Part shown: one piece after another, positions 17,440-28,400 of the stretch
Layout: every line of letters begins with the position of its first letter
Numbering within the stretch: position 1 is the stretch's first letter
Assembly: GCA_016282705.1 (NCBI GenBank)
Contig: JAEELO010000011.1
Coordinates: 62,001-126,000 of the forward strand
Length of the DNA: 64,000 nucleotides
Reading direction: 5' to 3'
Origin: Candidatus Gastranaerophilales bacterium
GTDB lineage: Bacteria > Cyanobacteriota > Vampirovibrionia > Gastranaerophilales > Gastranaerophilaceae
The notes under the pieces: generated by a model
The model's database searches: none
Told to the model about the DNA's origin: nothing
What the model saw: only the letters and a program-made list of their open reading frames with translations
Translations under genes and position numbers: made by a program

Positions 17440-20046
17440 ATGAGTACTTTAGAGTCGCAAATATTAACAATTGATGAAAACGCATATAATTACGCAAAAA
17501 TATATTCATCTCTTTTATCTGATGAATATCAAAGAAAAAGATCCTATGCAAGCATAGTTGCATTATATGCCTTTATAAATCTAATTGAAGAAACACCGTA
17601 TCAAATACAAAAATCAATGACTCTGTTTAGAAATCCTCAAATCAATGAACAATTTGAAATTTCCGATTTATATATTAATAACTGGCATTTGGACATCCGT
17701 GTTTTTACCGAAGGTGATGCGGTACTTGTTCCTAAAATACATTATTCAAGCGGAATTATTCCGGATTTTTATATTGTAATTAAAGTTAATAAGAATTTAA
17801 CAAAAACTGAATTAGTAGGTATTGCCGATACTTCAAATGACAAACACGAGCAATTTGACAATAATTATTACAGTATTCCTCTTGATTCATTAATTACTTA
17901 TGATGAATTTCTCAATAAAATTGAACAACCCAAAGCCCAAAATTTCACAGAGAAAGACCACGAAATATTTGCAGAATCATATTTGAGTTTAATGGACAAC
18001 GATATTGATACTCAAACAAAAAATAAGTTATTAAAACATCTTTTTGAATGTAATGAATGCCGAACAGAATTTTGCTGTTTCACCGGTTTTGAAATGGTTA
18101 GCTGCAATTCAGAGAAATACCCCAACTTATTTGAAGACCAAATGCTTGGAATAATCGGTGCACAAAATGTTGATGATAAAAAATACGAAGGAAAAGAAGA
18201 AACAATATATATAGGTGATGATGATACCGAAAATGATCTTATAGAAGAAGCTGACGATTCTACTCTTTCTGAAATTACCGAAGAAGAGAATTCATCAAAT
18301 GATATGACTCAAGAATCTCCGACAGAAGAAGAATTGACGGAAACTGAACCAACAGAAGAGCAAACAGTATCAGACATTCTTGATGAATTGTTCGGCGAAG
18401 AAGAAACGTATACGGATTCCAATGAATATGAAGATAAACCTATTGATACATCTGTTTCTGCGCAATCTTTAGTCTCAACCGATAATGATAACGATGTAGC
18501 TGATAATATACTTGAAGAAGATCCTATTACAATGGATTTTCAAAATGAAGACTTTAACATCATAGGCAAAGAAGATGAAAGTGAAAATATTATCGATACA
18601 ATAGCCGAAGACAATGACATAGAAAACATTGATAACGAACTGGTATTAATTGATGACGATACAACAGAGAAAATTCAGGAAGACACCGAACCTGCAGTTA
18701 ATGCAGAAGAAGAAAAAATTGAAACATATACACAGAAAGTAATTAAAGGATATGATGAGTTTGGAGAACCTGAATATTCATATATTACAAACATAGATCA
18801 AGATGAAACACAAAAAGGCGGAGAGGATGATATTCCGCTGGAAGATTATGAAGGTTCAAAAGAAAATACCGAACCTGTTTCTGAAATTGAAACAATTGAA
18901 GATTCAGAAGAAGAAGGAATCATTGATAATAATGAAACTATAGATAAAATACCTGCTTCTCAAGAAGACTATAATTATTATCAGGAAAATGAATCAGAAG
19001 AAAACGTACAAGAAGAAAATAATGACGATATACAAAACTACAATGTGCCAGAAGAAGCTAACAAAGAAGAATATGAAGAAGAAGTTTCCGGAGAAGATAT
19101 GAATAATAATAATGATGATGAATTAGAAAACAGTAAATCAATTGACGAATCAGAAGAATATGATGAAGATGACAATGCAGAAAATATAGAATATTCTGAT
19201 GATGAAGAATATGACGAGGAAGGAAACGAAGAAGAAGAAGAAGAAGAAGAATATGATGAAGATGGACTGCCTATCGAGAAAAAATCATCTAATTCAAAAT
19301 TGATAGCAATTATTGTTGGAATATTTGTTCTAATCGGACTTGCAGGTGCAGGTACCTTTATGCTTGTAAAAAATAAATTAAATAATCCTCCTGCTCCGCA
19401 AAATGTTCAACAAGAACAAACTGAAGAACAACAGCAAGATGAAAATATGTTTGAAGATGAAAACAATAACGGGGAAGAAAATATCACTGACGAAAACGGT
19501 GAAAACCCTGATGAAAAAGAAAATAATGAAGAAAATCCGGATGAAAATAACCAAGAAGAAGGAAACGAGGAAAACAATCAGGATAACCAATTAACAGAAG
19601 AAGATTTAATTCAGAATAACAATGAAGAAAGACCTGAAAATCCGGAAGGCAATATAAATAAAGCTATTGTAAATTCATTTACTCAAAACAGAAGCGGAGT
19701 ATCTTTAAGAGAATTAAATTGGTTCTGCACAACAGAATTATTCTCAGATAAAGCCTTCAAAAATTATCTTCAAAATTTAGATAACACATTAAAACAAAAT
19801 TTAAGAAATAATTTTATGAACGCAACTGAAACACCGCAGAATGACTCAGTAGAAGCCAAGTTTGCAGTGGATAATAACGGAAATCTTAAGAAAGTTATTA
19901 TCTCAAAATCAAGCGGTTCAGAAGAAATAGATAACATTGTGTTACAAAGTATTAATGAAACCTTTGAAGGCGAAAAGAGCCAAATTCTCAATGATAGCGA
20001 ACTTAAATCCGATATGTATTTCTTAAAAGTGGTAATAAAAATATAA
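17440..20046 (+). CDS. DUF1822-like / zinc anti-sigma-like / acidic linker / TM / TonB-C-like protein
   Basis: N-term resembles DUF1822; HLFECNEC is HxxxCxxC; long E/D-rich linker; TM LIAIIVGIFVLIGLAGAGTFMLV; C-term AKFAVDNNGNLKKVIISKSSGSEEIDNIVLQSI resembles TonB C-terminal domain. Confidence 0.7.
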   Translation: MSTLESQILTIDENAYNYAKIYSSLLSDEYQRKRSYASIVALYAFINLIEETPYQIQKSMTLFRNPQINEQFEISDLYINNWHLDIRVFTEGDAVLVPKIHYSSGIIPDFYIVIKVNKNLTKTELVGIADTSNDKHEQFDNNYYSIPLDSLITYDEFLNKIEQPKAQNFTEKDHEIFAESYLSLMDNDIDTQTKNKLLKHLFECNECRTEFCCFTGFEMVSCNSEKYPNLFEDQMLGIIGAQNVDDKKYEGKEETIYIGDDDTENDLIEEADDSTLSEITEEENSSNDMTQESPTEEELTETEPTEEQTVSDILDELFGEEETYTDSNEYEDKPIDTSVSAQSLVSTDNDNDVADNILEEDPITMDFQNEDFNIIGKEDESENIIDTIAEDNDIENIDNELVLIDDDTTEKIQEDTEPAVNAEEEKIETYTQKVIKGYDEFGEPEYSYITNIDQDETQKGGEDDIPLEDYEGSKENTEPVSEIETIEDSEEEGIIDNNETIDKIPASQEDYNYYQENESEENVQEENNDDIQNYNVPEEANKEEYEEEVSGEDMNNNNDDELENSKSIDESEEYDEDDNAENIEYSDDEEYDEEGNEEEEEEEEYDEDGLPIEKKSSNSKLIAIIVGIFVLIGLAGAGTFMLVKNKLNNPPAPQNVQQEQTEEQQQDENMFEDENNNGEENITDENGENPDEKENNEENPDENNQEEGNEENNQDNQLTEEDLIQNNNEERPENPEGNINKAIVNSFTQNRSGVSLRELNWFCTTELFSDKAFKNYLQNLDNTLKQNLRNNFMNATETPQNDSVEAKFAVDNNGNLKKVIISKSSGSEEIDNIVLQSINETFEGEKSQILNDSELKSDMYFLKVVIKI

Positions 20047-20094
20047 TTTATGTTATTATGTTTTATGGGTATGCGAGATTAGAGAATTTAACTT

Positions 20095-20682
20095 GTGCTT
20101 TTATTAGAAGAACAAAGATCATTAATAGAAAAATTTGTTAAGGCTAATAAAAATTTTAGCGGTAACGAAGATTTATTGGAAGATTTTTGTAGCGAAGCTT
20201 TTCAAAAATCATATATGGTGTTTAACTCAACTTCTAATGTTCAGAAAATTGAAAGTTATGTTTCAAAAGTTGTACATACATCTATATTAAGCGTACTTAA
20301 AAATTCCGGCAGAGTCAGACGTACAAATGAAGGTTTTATTCCTACAAAAGAAATAAAAGTGCCTGAGTTTACTTCAAAAACAGAGGTAAAGACTCAACCT
20401 TTAGGTCCTTCTTTTGTTCTTGACTTCCCCGACCCGAAAGAAACAGCAGAAGAAATACTTATTACAAAGGATTGTCTGCAAAAAATTGCTGATGCTGTTT
20501 GCATAATACATAAAGAAGTCCCTTCTCAATTATTCTTGGATATCTTTTACAAGAGATATGTAAAAGGTGAAAAACAGAAAGAAATAGCAAATGATTTAGG
20601 TCTTTCTCAATCTGAAGTTAGTAAACGTCTGTTGCAATTATCAAAACTTATCAGCAATTTTTTAGACAGTAGCAAAAGTTAG
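20095..20682 (+). CDS. Sigma-70 family (ECF-like) sigma factor
   Basis: Region-4-like YVKGEKQKEIANDLGLSQSEVSKRLLQLSKLI; GTG start; adjacent to anti-sigma-like gene. Confidence 0.7.
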   Translation: MLLLEEQRSLIEKFVKANKNFSGNEDLLEDFCSEAFQKSYMVFNSTSNVQKIESYVSKVVHTSILSVLKNSGRVRRTNEGFIPTKEIKVPEFTSKTEVKTQPLGPSFVLDFPDPKETAEEILITKDCLQKIADAVCIIHKEVPSQLFLDIFYKRYVKGEKQKEIANDLGLSQSEVSKRLLQLSKLISNFLDSSKS

Positions 20683-20690
20683 GCTTAATT

Positions 20691-23600
20691 ATGATATGTC
20701 CCAGATGCGGTTCCGAAATATCTGATAATGTTAACAGATGCAGTCATTGCGGTCTAAAAGTTAATATTCGCTGCCCCGAATGTAAGACTGTTAATACTTT
20801 TGGTGTTAAATATTGTAAGAATTGCGGTTTTGATTTCTTAATTTCTTGTCCCGTCTGCGGAAGCACAAATATTTATCTCGCAAAAGAATGCAGAAAATGC
20901 CATTCCCCACTGACTCCGCATAAAAGAAATAAACAAAAACAGGCTTCTTCGATAAAAAGATTAAGAGAAAATAATTCAATTGAAGTAGTAAATGCTTTCA
21001 GCTCAGGGCAAGAACTTTATGGTTCTATGCATAAAACCAAGATTAATGATGCTATTAATACACAAAAATCGGAAGAAATAAATAATTCAAGAACCGTAAA
21101 CGAAGGAATGCCTTTTGTTGAAGAGACGAATGAACAAAAGCAAAGCAATGAACAGATATTCCAAGTCAATGAGAAGGCGGATATAGACGAAATTCAAACT
21201 TCTGAAAGCAGTGCATTATTTGAGACTGATGAAAATTCGGAAGAAGAACACATTCAAATTGAAGAAGCAGCGGATGAAAGTGTAAAAGATACCGAAGATA
21301 AACAAGAAGAAATATCAGATAAAGCAATTCCTGTAGAACAAGAACCAACAGAAGAATTATCAGCTGAAAAAGAACTTGAACAGGTATTCAATGATGATGA
21401 GTTATTAATATCAAATGATAGTGATGAAGTTTTGGAAGAACTAAATGAAGAAATTCCGGAGCATCACGATTTTGAAGACCGAGAAGAAATTCCCATTGTA
21501 ATACAACCTGAAGCTGTTGAAAAAACTCTTCATTTACTGACAAATTCATTAAATAAACATATTATAGCAATTAACGGACCGGAAGGAAGCGGAAAAACAG
21601 CAATACTAAATCAAGTATGTTCAGATATAGAGAATAAAGGTTTTATTTCTTTGTACGGAAGCTGCACCCCGTTAGTTCAAATTACAAGTTTCGGTTTTTT
21701 TCAGGATGCTTTTCTCAGAATGATGGGATTTCCTCCTTATACAAACAGCATAGAATCTTTTACGAAAGAATTTAAAAAGAGTAATTTTTCTAAAGTATTC
21801 GGTTCTATGAATACAAGTGAATCAAACCTGTTTATAAATATGTTATATCCTTCTCAGAAAGATGCCTTTGAAAATATTCTTACAAATAAAAAACGAATGT
21901 TTGCGGTTCTTGAAAAAGCCTTAAAATCATTCTTAACTGATAATAATTTAATCATAATTATTGATAATTTTGAATTATTAGACGGTGCATCTTATGATTT
22001 TATAAATCATATATTAAAAAAAGGATTTTTTAATAACAGATTAAAACTTCTTGTTGCATATCAAGAAAACAAAGCAATACAAAGCTATTTTGATTTACTT
22101 GCGGATGAAGAAAAATTATTTGAAACCATAATTATAAAACCGCTTGAAAAAGAATCACTTCTTGAAGTTGTAAGTCATAGTTTTATGTTTAATATTAAGG
22201 ACGTATTGGAGCAAAGTTATCTGGACAGCCTTATAGAAAAATCCGAAGGCAATGCAATAAGACTTGAACAAGAAATAGCATTGTTGATTAATTCAGGATA
22301 TATACAAATTGAGAATAATGAAATTTCAGTAAATATTGAAAAAAGTCCTGAGATACAGCCTGCATCATTTTCGGAATTGATAAAATTAAGATTAAATTCT
22401 CTAACTCCGGCTGCAAGAAATATTTTATATATGGCAGCAATTATGGGATACAGATTTGCAACAGGTGTATTATGTCAGGCAGCTTCAATACAGCCGGATA
22501 AAGCAGTTAACCTTTTAGGCTATTTAATTCAGGAAATGTTTATTACTCAAGTTGATAATTATACTTGTGAATTTAAAAATTTAACTTTATGGAAACTTAT
22601 ATACCAAGAAGCAAAAGAAGATTTATTATATAAGGAAAATTCGGAATGTCTATATAGTACATTAAAACAGTTAATTCTTTCGAGCAATCTTCAAAAAGTA
22701 ATATCTTGCACCGAGGCTTTATCTAAAAATGAATCCTTTATAATCTGGCAAAATACCGCAAGTATAACAGCAAAACTCGGAGATACAAATTTATATGTTA
22801 TAGCTCAAAAACAATGTTTAAAAATACTTGAGGAACAGGATAATAATGATTCGGAAGATATTAAAGCACAAATATATGAAGAAATAGGGAAATTACTGTG
22901 CGAAAAATCACCGAAAGAAGCTGTAACTTATCTCGCAAATGTACTTGATTCAGAAATTAAAGACAATAATATTCGTAAAGTTATTGATTTATCAGGATAT
23001 TTTGTTAAAAGCTGCTATTTAAGCGGAAACTATTTTGGTGTTACGGAAGCTGTAGACACAATAATTAAACAGCTTGAAGATTCAGCTACAATAAGCTCCA
23101 TTGACGTGGCGCTTATAAAGACCAGAAAACTGCGAGCTTTATTAAATATCGGAAACAGCGAACAGCTTATTAATATAGCGAATGAAGAGATTATTCCTGT
23201 ATTGGAGAGAGGTCTTGAAATAGAACAAAAGGATAATCAATACAAAAATCTTATTATAAATGCATGGTTATTAACAAAAATTACTCTTGCAAAAGCCTAC
23301 GGTATACAAGGAAACAGTGCGATTAATGATGTTATTTTAGATTTAAGAAATTTCCTTGAAAAATACAAAACTAATTCGGATTATTATTTAGTTCAGACCG
23401 ATATTATTACTGCTTTTGCTAAAACCGTATCAGGAGAGATTAATAAATCAACTGCCATTTTAAACAATATTTCAAATGAATACAAAGACAGGAAAATGGA
23501 AACAAATCTTCTTGCGGAATGGAATTTAATCAATATAATTAACAGAGTTCTTTCGGGCAAAAATAATGATTTAAAAATAGATTTGTTTGAACTTGCCGCA

Positions 23601-24212
23601 TTTACAAATAATATAAACGAACACTTTATTAAAAATATAGTAAAGCTTATATTAGGATATGTAATAAAAGAAGAAGGCGATGCTGCAAAAGCTCTGGGAA
23701 TATACAATGAAGAAATTACATATTTTGCAAAAGAAAAAGTAGCTATAGGTGCATTATTATCTTGGGCATTAATTTCTGAAATATACAGAGATACCGGAGA
23801 TGAAGATAAAGCACTAAATACAGCAACAAAAGCTCTTGATATTGCAAAAGGCCCTAAAATCAATAACTATTTCTTTATCATATATTTTAAGAAAATTCTT
23901 GCCGAATTGTATTTACAGCGCGGTGATTTGGAATCTGCAAAAATGTATTTGGAAGAAGCAATAATAATTGCAAAGAAATTCAATTTAAAATACCAGTTAA
24001 CTGAGCTATATATTGCTTATGCAACATATACGGAAGAAGTTATGAAAGCAAAACGAATATATTCTTCAGCTAACGTAAAAACAGCATATGATTTATATAC
24101 AAAAGCTGTTCAATCAGCAAAAGAATTAAATTTAGGAAACTTATCCGACAAGGCATACAAAGCTCGTGCAGGATTTAAGACTTTTTGTCAATTAAATTCA
24201 ATAGAACTCTAA
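20691..24212 (+). CDS. Zinc-ribbon + AAA/STAND-like ATPase + TPR-like repeat protein
   Basis: N-term CPRCGSEI...CSHCG...CPECK...CKNCG...CPVCG...CRKCH; Walker A NGPEGSGKTA; Walker-B-like LIIIIDNFELLDG; long helical-repeat C-term. Confidence 0.8.
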   Translation: MICPRCGSEISDNVNRCSHCGLKVNIRCPECKTVNTFGVKYCKNCGFDFLISCPVCGSTNIYLAKECRKCHSPLTPHKRNKQKQASSIKRLRENNSIEVVNAFSSGQELYGSMHKTKINDAINTQKSEEINNSRTVNEGMPFVEETNEQKQSNEQIFQVNEKADIDEIQTSESSALFETDENSEEEHIQIEEAADESVKDTEDKQEEISDKAIPVEQEPTEELSAEKELEQVFNDDELLISNDSDEVLEELNEEIPEHHDFEDREEIPIVIQPEAVEKTLHLLTNSLNKHIIAINGPEGSGKTAILNQVCSDIENKGFISLYGSCTPLVQITSFGFFQDAFLRMMGFPPYTNSIESFTKEFKKSNFSKVFGSMNTSESNLFINMLYPSQKDAFENILTNKKRMFAVLEKALKSFLTDNNLIIIIDNFELLDGASYDFINHILKKGFFNNRLKLLVAYQENKAIQSYFDLLADEEKLFETIIIKPLEKESLLEVVSHSFMFNIKDVLEQSYLDSLIEKSEGNAIRLEQEIALLINSGYIQIENNEISVNIEKSPEIQPASFSELIKLRLNSLTPAARNILYMAAIMGYRFATGVLCQAASIQPDKAVNLLGYLIQEMFITQVDNYTCEFKNLTLWKLIYQEAKEDLLYKENSECLYSTLKQLILSSNLQKVISCTEALSKNESFIIWQNTASITAKLGDTNLYVIAQKQCLKILEEQDNNDSEDIKAQIYEEIGKLLCEKSPKEAVTYLANVLDSEIKDNNIRKVIDLSGYFVKSCYLSGNYFGVTEAVDTIIKQLEDSATISSIDVALIKTRKLRALLNIGNSEQLINIANEEIIPVLERGLEIEQKDNQYKNLIINAWLLTKITLAKAYGIQGNSAINDVILDLRNFLEKYKTNSDYYLVQTDIITAFAKTVSGEINKSTAILNNISNEYKDRKMETNLLAEWNLINIINRVLSGKNNDLKIDLFELAAFTNNINEHFIKNIVKLILGYVIKEEGDAAKALGIYNEEITYFAKEKVAIGALLSWALISEIYRDTGDEDKALNTATKALDIAKGPKINNYFFIIYFKKILAELYLQRGDLESAKMYLEEAIIIAKKFNLKYQLTELYIAYATYTEEVMKAKRIYSSANVKTAYDLYTKAVQSAKELNLGNLSDKAYKARAGFKTFCQLNSIEL

Positions 24213-24598
24213 TTTAACAAGAGAAATCCCAAATTGAGATAAAAAGCAAAAGTTACCCATATAAAATATGGAATTAATAAATATGCTGCAATTTTTGAAT
24301 GTTTATAGAATAAAATTATTGTAAATAAAATAAATATCCACATTAATACCAGTACCGCCAGCGCGGAGACGATATTTTTCATTCCGAAAAATACATTGCT
24401 CCACGCAAAATTTAATATTATTTGAATAAAAAAACATAAAAGTCCTTTTATTTTATCTTTGTTTATACCGTTTGATATAAAAACAATTAAAGCAGCTGCA
24501 ATAAGTATATACAAAATTATCCAAGCGACCGTAAAGATATCGTCAGGCGGAGTTAAAAAAGGTTTATTTAAATTATTGTACCAGTCCATATTTTGCAT
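24209..24598 (-). CDS. TspO/MBR family protein
   Basis: WYNNLNKPFLTPPDDIFTVAWIILYILIAAA; LNFAWSNVFFGMKN. Confidence 0.9.
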   Translation of the reverse strand: MQNMDWYNNLNKPFLTPPDDIFTVAWIILYILIAAALIVFISNGINKDKIKGLLCFFIQIILNFAWSNVFFGMKNIVSALAVLVLMWIFILFTIILFYKHSKIAAYLLIPYFIWVTFAFYLNLGFLLLN

Positions 24599-24665
24599 AA
24601 TTTAAATATAGAACCTTTTTTTAATAAAAAAACTGTCCGTTTGTTTAAATTATAAGACTATATTT

Positions 24666-25400
24666 TTACTTAAGACATTCCAATATAATATCTCTTGCTT
24701 TTATAGCCTGCTCTTTAGTTGCAGGGGGTACATTTTTTAATTTATATTCTATTCCTAAGTTTTCATATTTAGGAACTGCCATATTATGGTATGGCAATAT
24801 ATCTAAGGCTTTTATATTTTTTAACTGTTTTAGAAATTTCCCTAATTCTCGTAAATATTCTTCTTTATCAGTTATTGAAGGAACAACAACATGTCTTATC
24901 CATACGGGAATATTCTTATAAGAAAGATATTTTGCAAAATTTAAAACATTTTCATTTGAAAAACCGGTAAGTTTTTTATGTTCTTCATTATTTATATGCT
25001 TAATATCAAGAAGAACTATATCCGTATATTTTATTAGTTCATCAAATTTTGAAATTTCTTTTTCATTGAATAAAATACCTGATGTATCAAGTGCAGTATG
25101 AATAGATTTTTCTTTAGATTTTTTAAATAAATCAATAATAAAATCAATTTGCATAAGAGGCTCTCCGCCTGTAACGGTAATACCCCCGTTTTTAAGAAAT
25201 TCCTTCACTCCATCATATTTTATTAATATTTCAGACGAAGTCATTTGTTTATTAACTGCTGTATTCCATGTATCAGGGTTATGACAATACATACAACGCA
25301 TAGGACAGCCTTGCATAAACACAACAAATCTTATCCCCGGTCCGTCAACAGTGCCGAAACTTTCTATAGAATGAATATTTCCTTTTAAAAGATTATCCAT
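24666..25400 (-). CDS. pflA: Pyruvate formate-lyase activating enzyme
   Basis: GTVDGPGIRFVVFMQGCPMRCMYCHNPDTW; GGITVTGGEPLMQ. Confidence 0.95.
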   Translation of the reverse strand: MDNLLKGNIHSIESFGTVDGPGIRFVVFMQGCPMRCMYCHNPDTWNTAVNKQMTSSEILIKYDGVKEFLKNGGITVTGGEPLMQIDFIIDLFKKSKEKSIHTALDTSGILFNEKEISKFDELIKYTDIVLLDIKHINNEEHKKLTGFSNENVLNFAKYLSYKNIPVWIRHVVVPSITDKEEYLRELGKFLKQLKNIKALDILPYHNMAVPKYENLGIEYKLKNVPPATKEQAIKARDIILECLK

Positions 25401-25418
25401 AATAAATTATTATACAAC

Positions 25419-28400
25419 TTATATGTTTTGAAGCATATCCGAGAATTGAGGAAGGTTTTGTTCTTCCGTATTTTCTTCTATATTTTGAGAAGGATTTACT
25501 TCTTGTTTTTGTTCAATAACTTCTTGTTGTTTAGGTATTTCCTGTATTTCAGAATGTTGAACCTGAGGTTTTATTAATGTATTTTCAGGCATTCTGTCAG
25601 GCGCAATCCACTCAAATGAATTTATAGAATTCATTGCTTTTATATCACCTAAAATATTAACTTTAAACGTATTAGTTGGAGTATTAGGATTACTTAAATC
25701 AGGTATGTTATCCATTATGGATTTTGGAACAACACTAAAATCTATATCTTTACCTGATGCTTGACCGCTAAATAATTCAGAGAGAGAAACATTCCAAAAT
25801 GTACCGACTTTATTTGCTATATCATCCGATATTTTGCCGTATATATCAAGATTTGATTGATTTGTCAGCATATTATGTCTGCCTCTTATATACAGGCTCA
25901 TTTTATTTCCGACAGTTTGAATACCGTCTGATATAATATATCCGTTCTGGAACAATACATTTCCTTTTGCGCTTTTAAATTGCTCGGTTTTATCGTGACG
26001 AAGCACATCTGCAACCCTATTTAATGTGGCATTAAATATACCGTGATAAAACAGATTTTTGGCTGATAAGTAATATTCAAATTTACCGAGTGTCCCCATT
26101 CCGCCGTTAATCGCATTGAAATTTAAATTACCGCTTATGGATTTTATTACTGTATTATAATCTCCTGTCATCATAGAAACTTTTGAAGAAAAATCCGTTT
26201 TCCCCGATAAATTATCTTCCAACTTACATAAATCATATACGGATGGTTTTATATCAACACCTTTTCCTGCAATATCAATATTTAAACGCCCTGAGTATAA
26301 ATCATAATCAGCTTGACCAGATATACTTCCCGAATACGCATTTGCTGATATGTTGTACATTTTCAATATATTCTTAGAAGATTTAAAATCGGCAGTTATA
26401 TCCTTCGCTTTCAAATCCAGCATTTCCAAATTATTAATTGTTGCCGTTCCCTGACGAATATTTAATGATGTTTTTACAAACATTTCTCTGTTTGTATACA
26501 ACATATTAAATAAATTATTTAAATCGAGATTTAAGGAATTTATTTGCATATTTGAGATTGTAAGATTATTTGAATTAAATGACGGAATTACATCTGCAAT
26601 TACATTAAAATATGAATCATTAATCTGTACATCCGGCGCAATTATTCTTATATTGTCATCATTAAAACAAATATCAGCATGCTTTATGAAAGTTAAATAT
26701 TTTTTTACTTTATATTGTTCTACAGATGCATTGCCTTTTATTAACGGATTATTTAATGTTTGATTTAATACCACATCCGCTTTAAAAGAAAATTCTTCGC
26801 CGCCCATAAAGTTTGTTTTGGCACTGATATAATTTGGTACAAATATTTTTAAATTATTAAATATAATATCTTTATCTGTAGTAATTAATCCGTTAATTTT
26901 AACAATTTTATTAGAATTATCATGAACTTGTACAGAATCATCACTTAAAACAACATTTTTTAAATTAATTTTATTATTTTGAATATCACAATCTATTTCT
27001 AATGAAGATGGTTTACCCAATATCTCTTTTATAACCATATATGACAGGTAATTGTTTTTATCGGCCTTTGCCGCAGCCTTTATTATCTGCTTTTCTTTTG
27101 TTGCTGATGCTTTTCCTGATATTTTAATTTTGCCCTCCGCTTTATAAGGAGCATTTATATATGGTTTTAACAATATACCTATATCTGATGAAGCAAAATC
27201 ACTATTAAAATTTATATTGGCAATAGGATTTTCTTTATAATCTTTTATTTCTCCGTCTATAATTATCGGCGAATTCATCATTTTTATCTCATTGGACGGC
27301 AGTTTAATGTTTTTATCATCAAAAGTGAATATAAATTTATTTGATGAAAAATGATTTTTATTAATCTCAACACTTGATTTTTCAAGCATTGCATTGCCAG
27401 TATATTTATTATCTTTAATATTTATATTAATATTCACTGCTTCCGCATTAAACGGTATTTTATTTTCTTTTTCGATAAAGGCACAATCCGAAATATGAAC
27501 GGAAGAATCTATTTGCGGATTTTTTGCAAGATTTCCCTGTATTTCCGAATTAAAATTCAACTTTCCTTTCTTAATTTCAAAAGGAATATCTTTTTTATTT
27601 AAAAAAGCAGCCGTAATGGCTTGTAAATCAAGGTTTTCCGAAAATACTTTTAAATCTGCAATAAGATTTTCATTAACTTTTCCTTCAAGATTTATAGGCG
27701 TATTATTAACTACGGCAACAGCCTTTTCAATTTTTATATTGTTATTATTAAAATCAATATCAGCATTAATATCTTTAACAGGATACGGCAATTTTTCATG
27801 GGTTATCATTGCATTTGAAATAACAGCACTGCCTTGAGATTTTAATTTTTTAAAATCTGAACTTAAATTAAAATCAGCATCCAATAAACCTTTCATTTGA
27901 ACATCATTTAAAGGATTTTGAAGATTTAAAATCTTAGTTACCGAAGAAATTATCTTAAACAAATTTTCAAGATTTATATTTTTAGCATTTGTATTCAAAT
28001 CAATACTGCGTTTTTTGCCGAATGAAAATTTCCCTTTAACTTTAGCTATATCTGATTTTGAAGTATGTAATACCGCATCAATTTCAGCTTCCTGACCTTT
28101 AAAAAAGATATTTGCATTATTAGAATTACTGATAATATCATTTAATTTTAAAGATAAATCATCTGCTTTAAGATTCCCGTTTATGTTATTATCTTTATCT
28201 ATTTTTAAATGTCCTGTTATGCTGCCTTTTGCATTAGTATCCATAATCGTTTTGAACGGAGAAAATGTAAAAAGATGTTCTCTTTTAGTTAAAGAAGAAA
28301 TTAAATCTATATCATATTTAATATATTCTGTTTGATTTTCAAAAATAGCACCTTTCATATATATATGTGCTTTATCGTTTAACTGAATGTCTTTAAGTAA

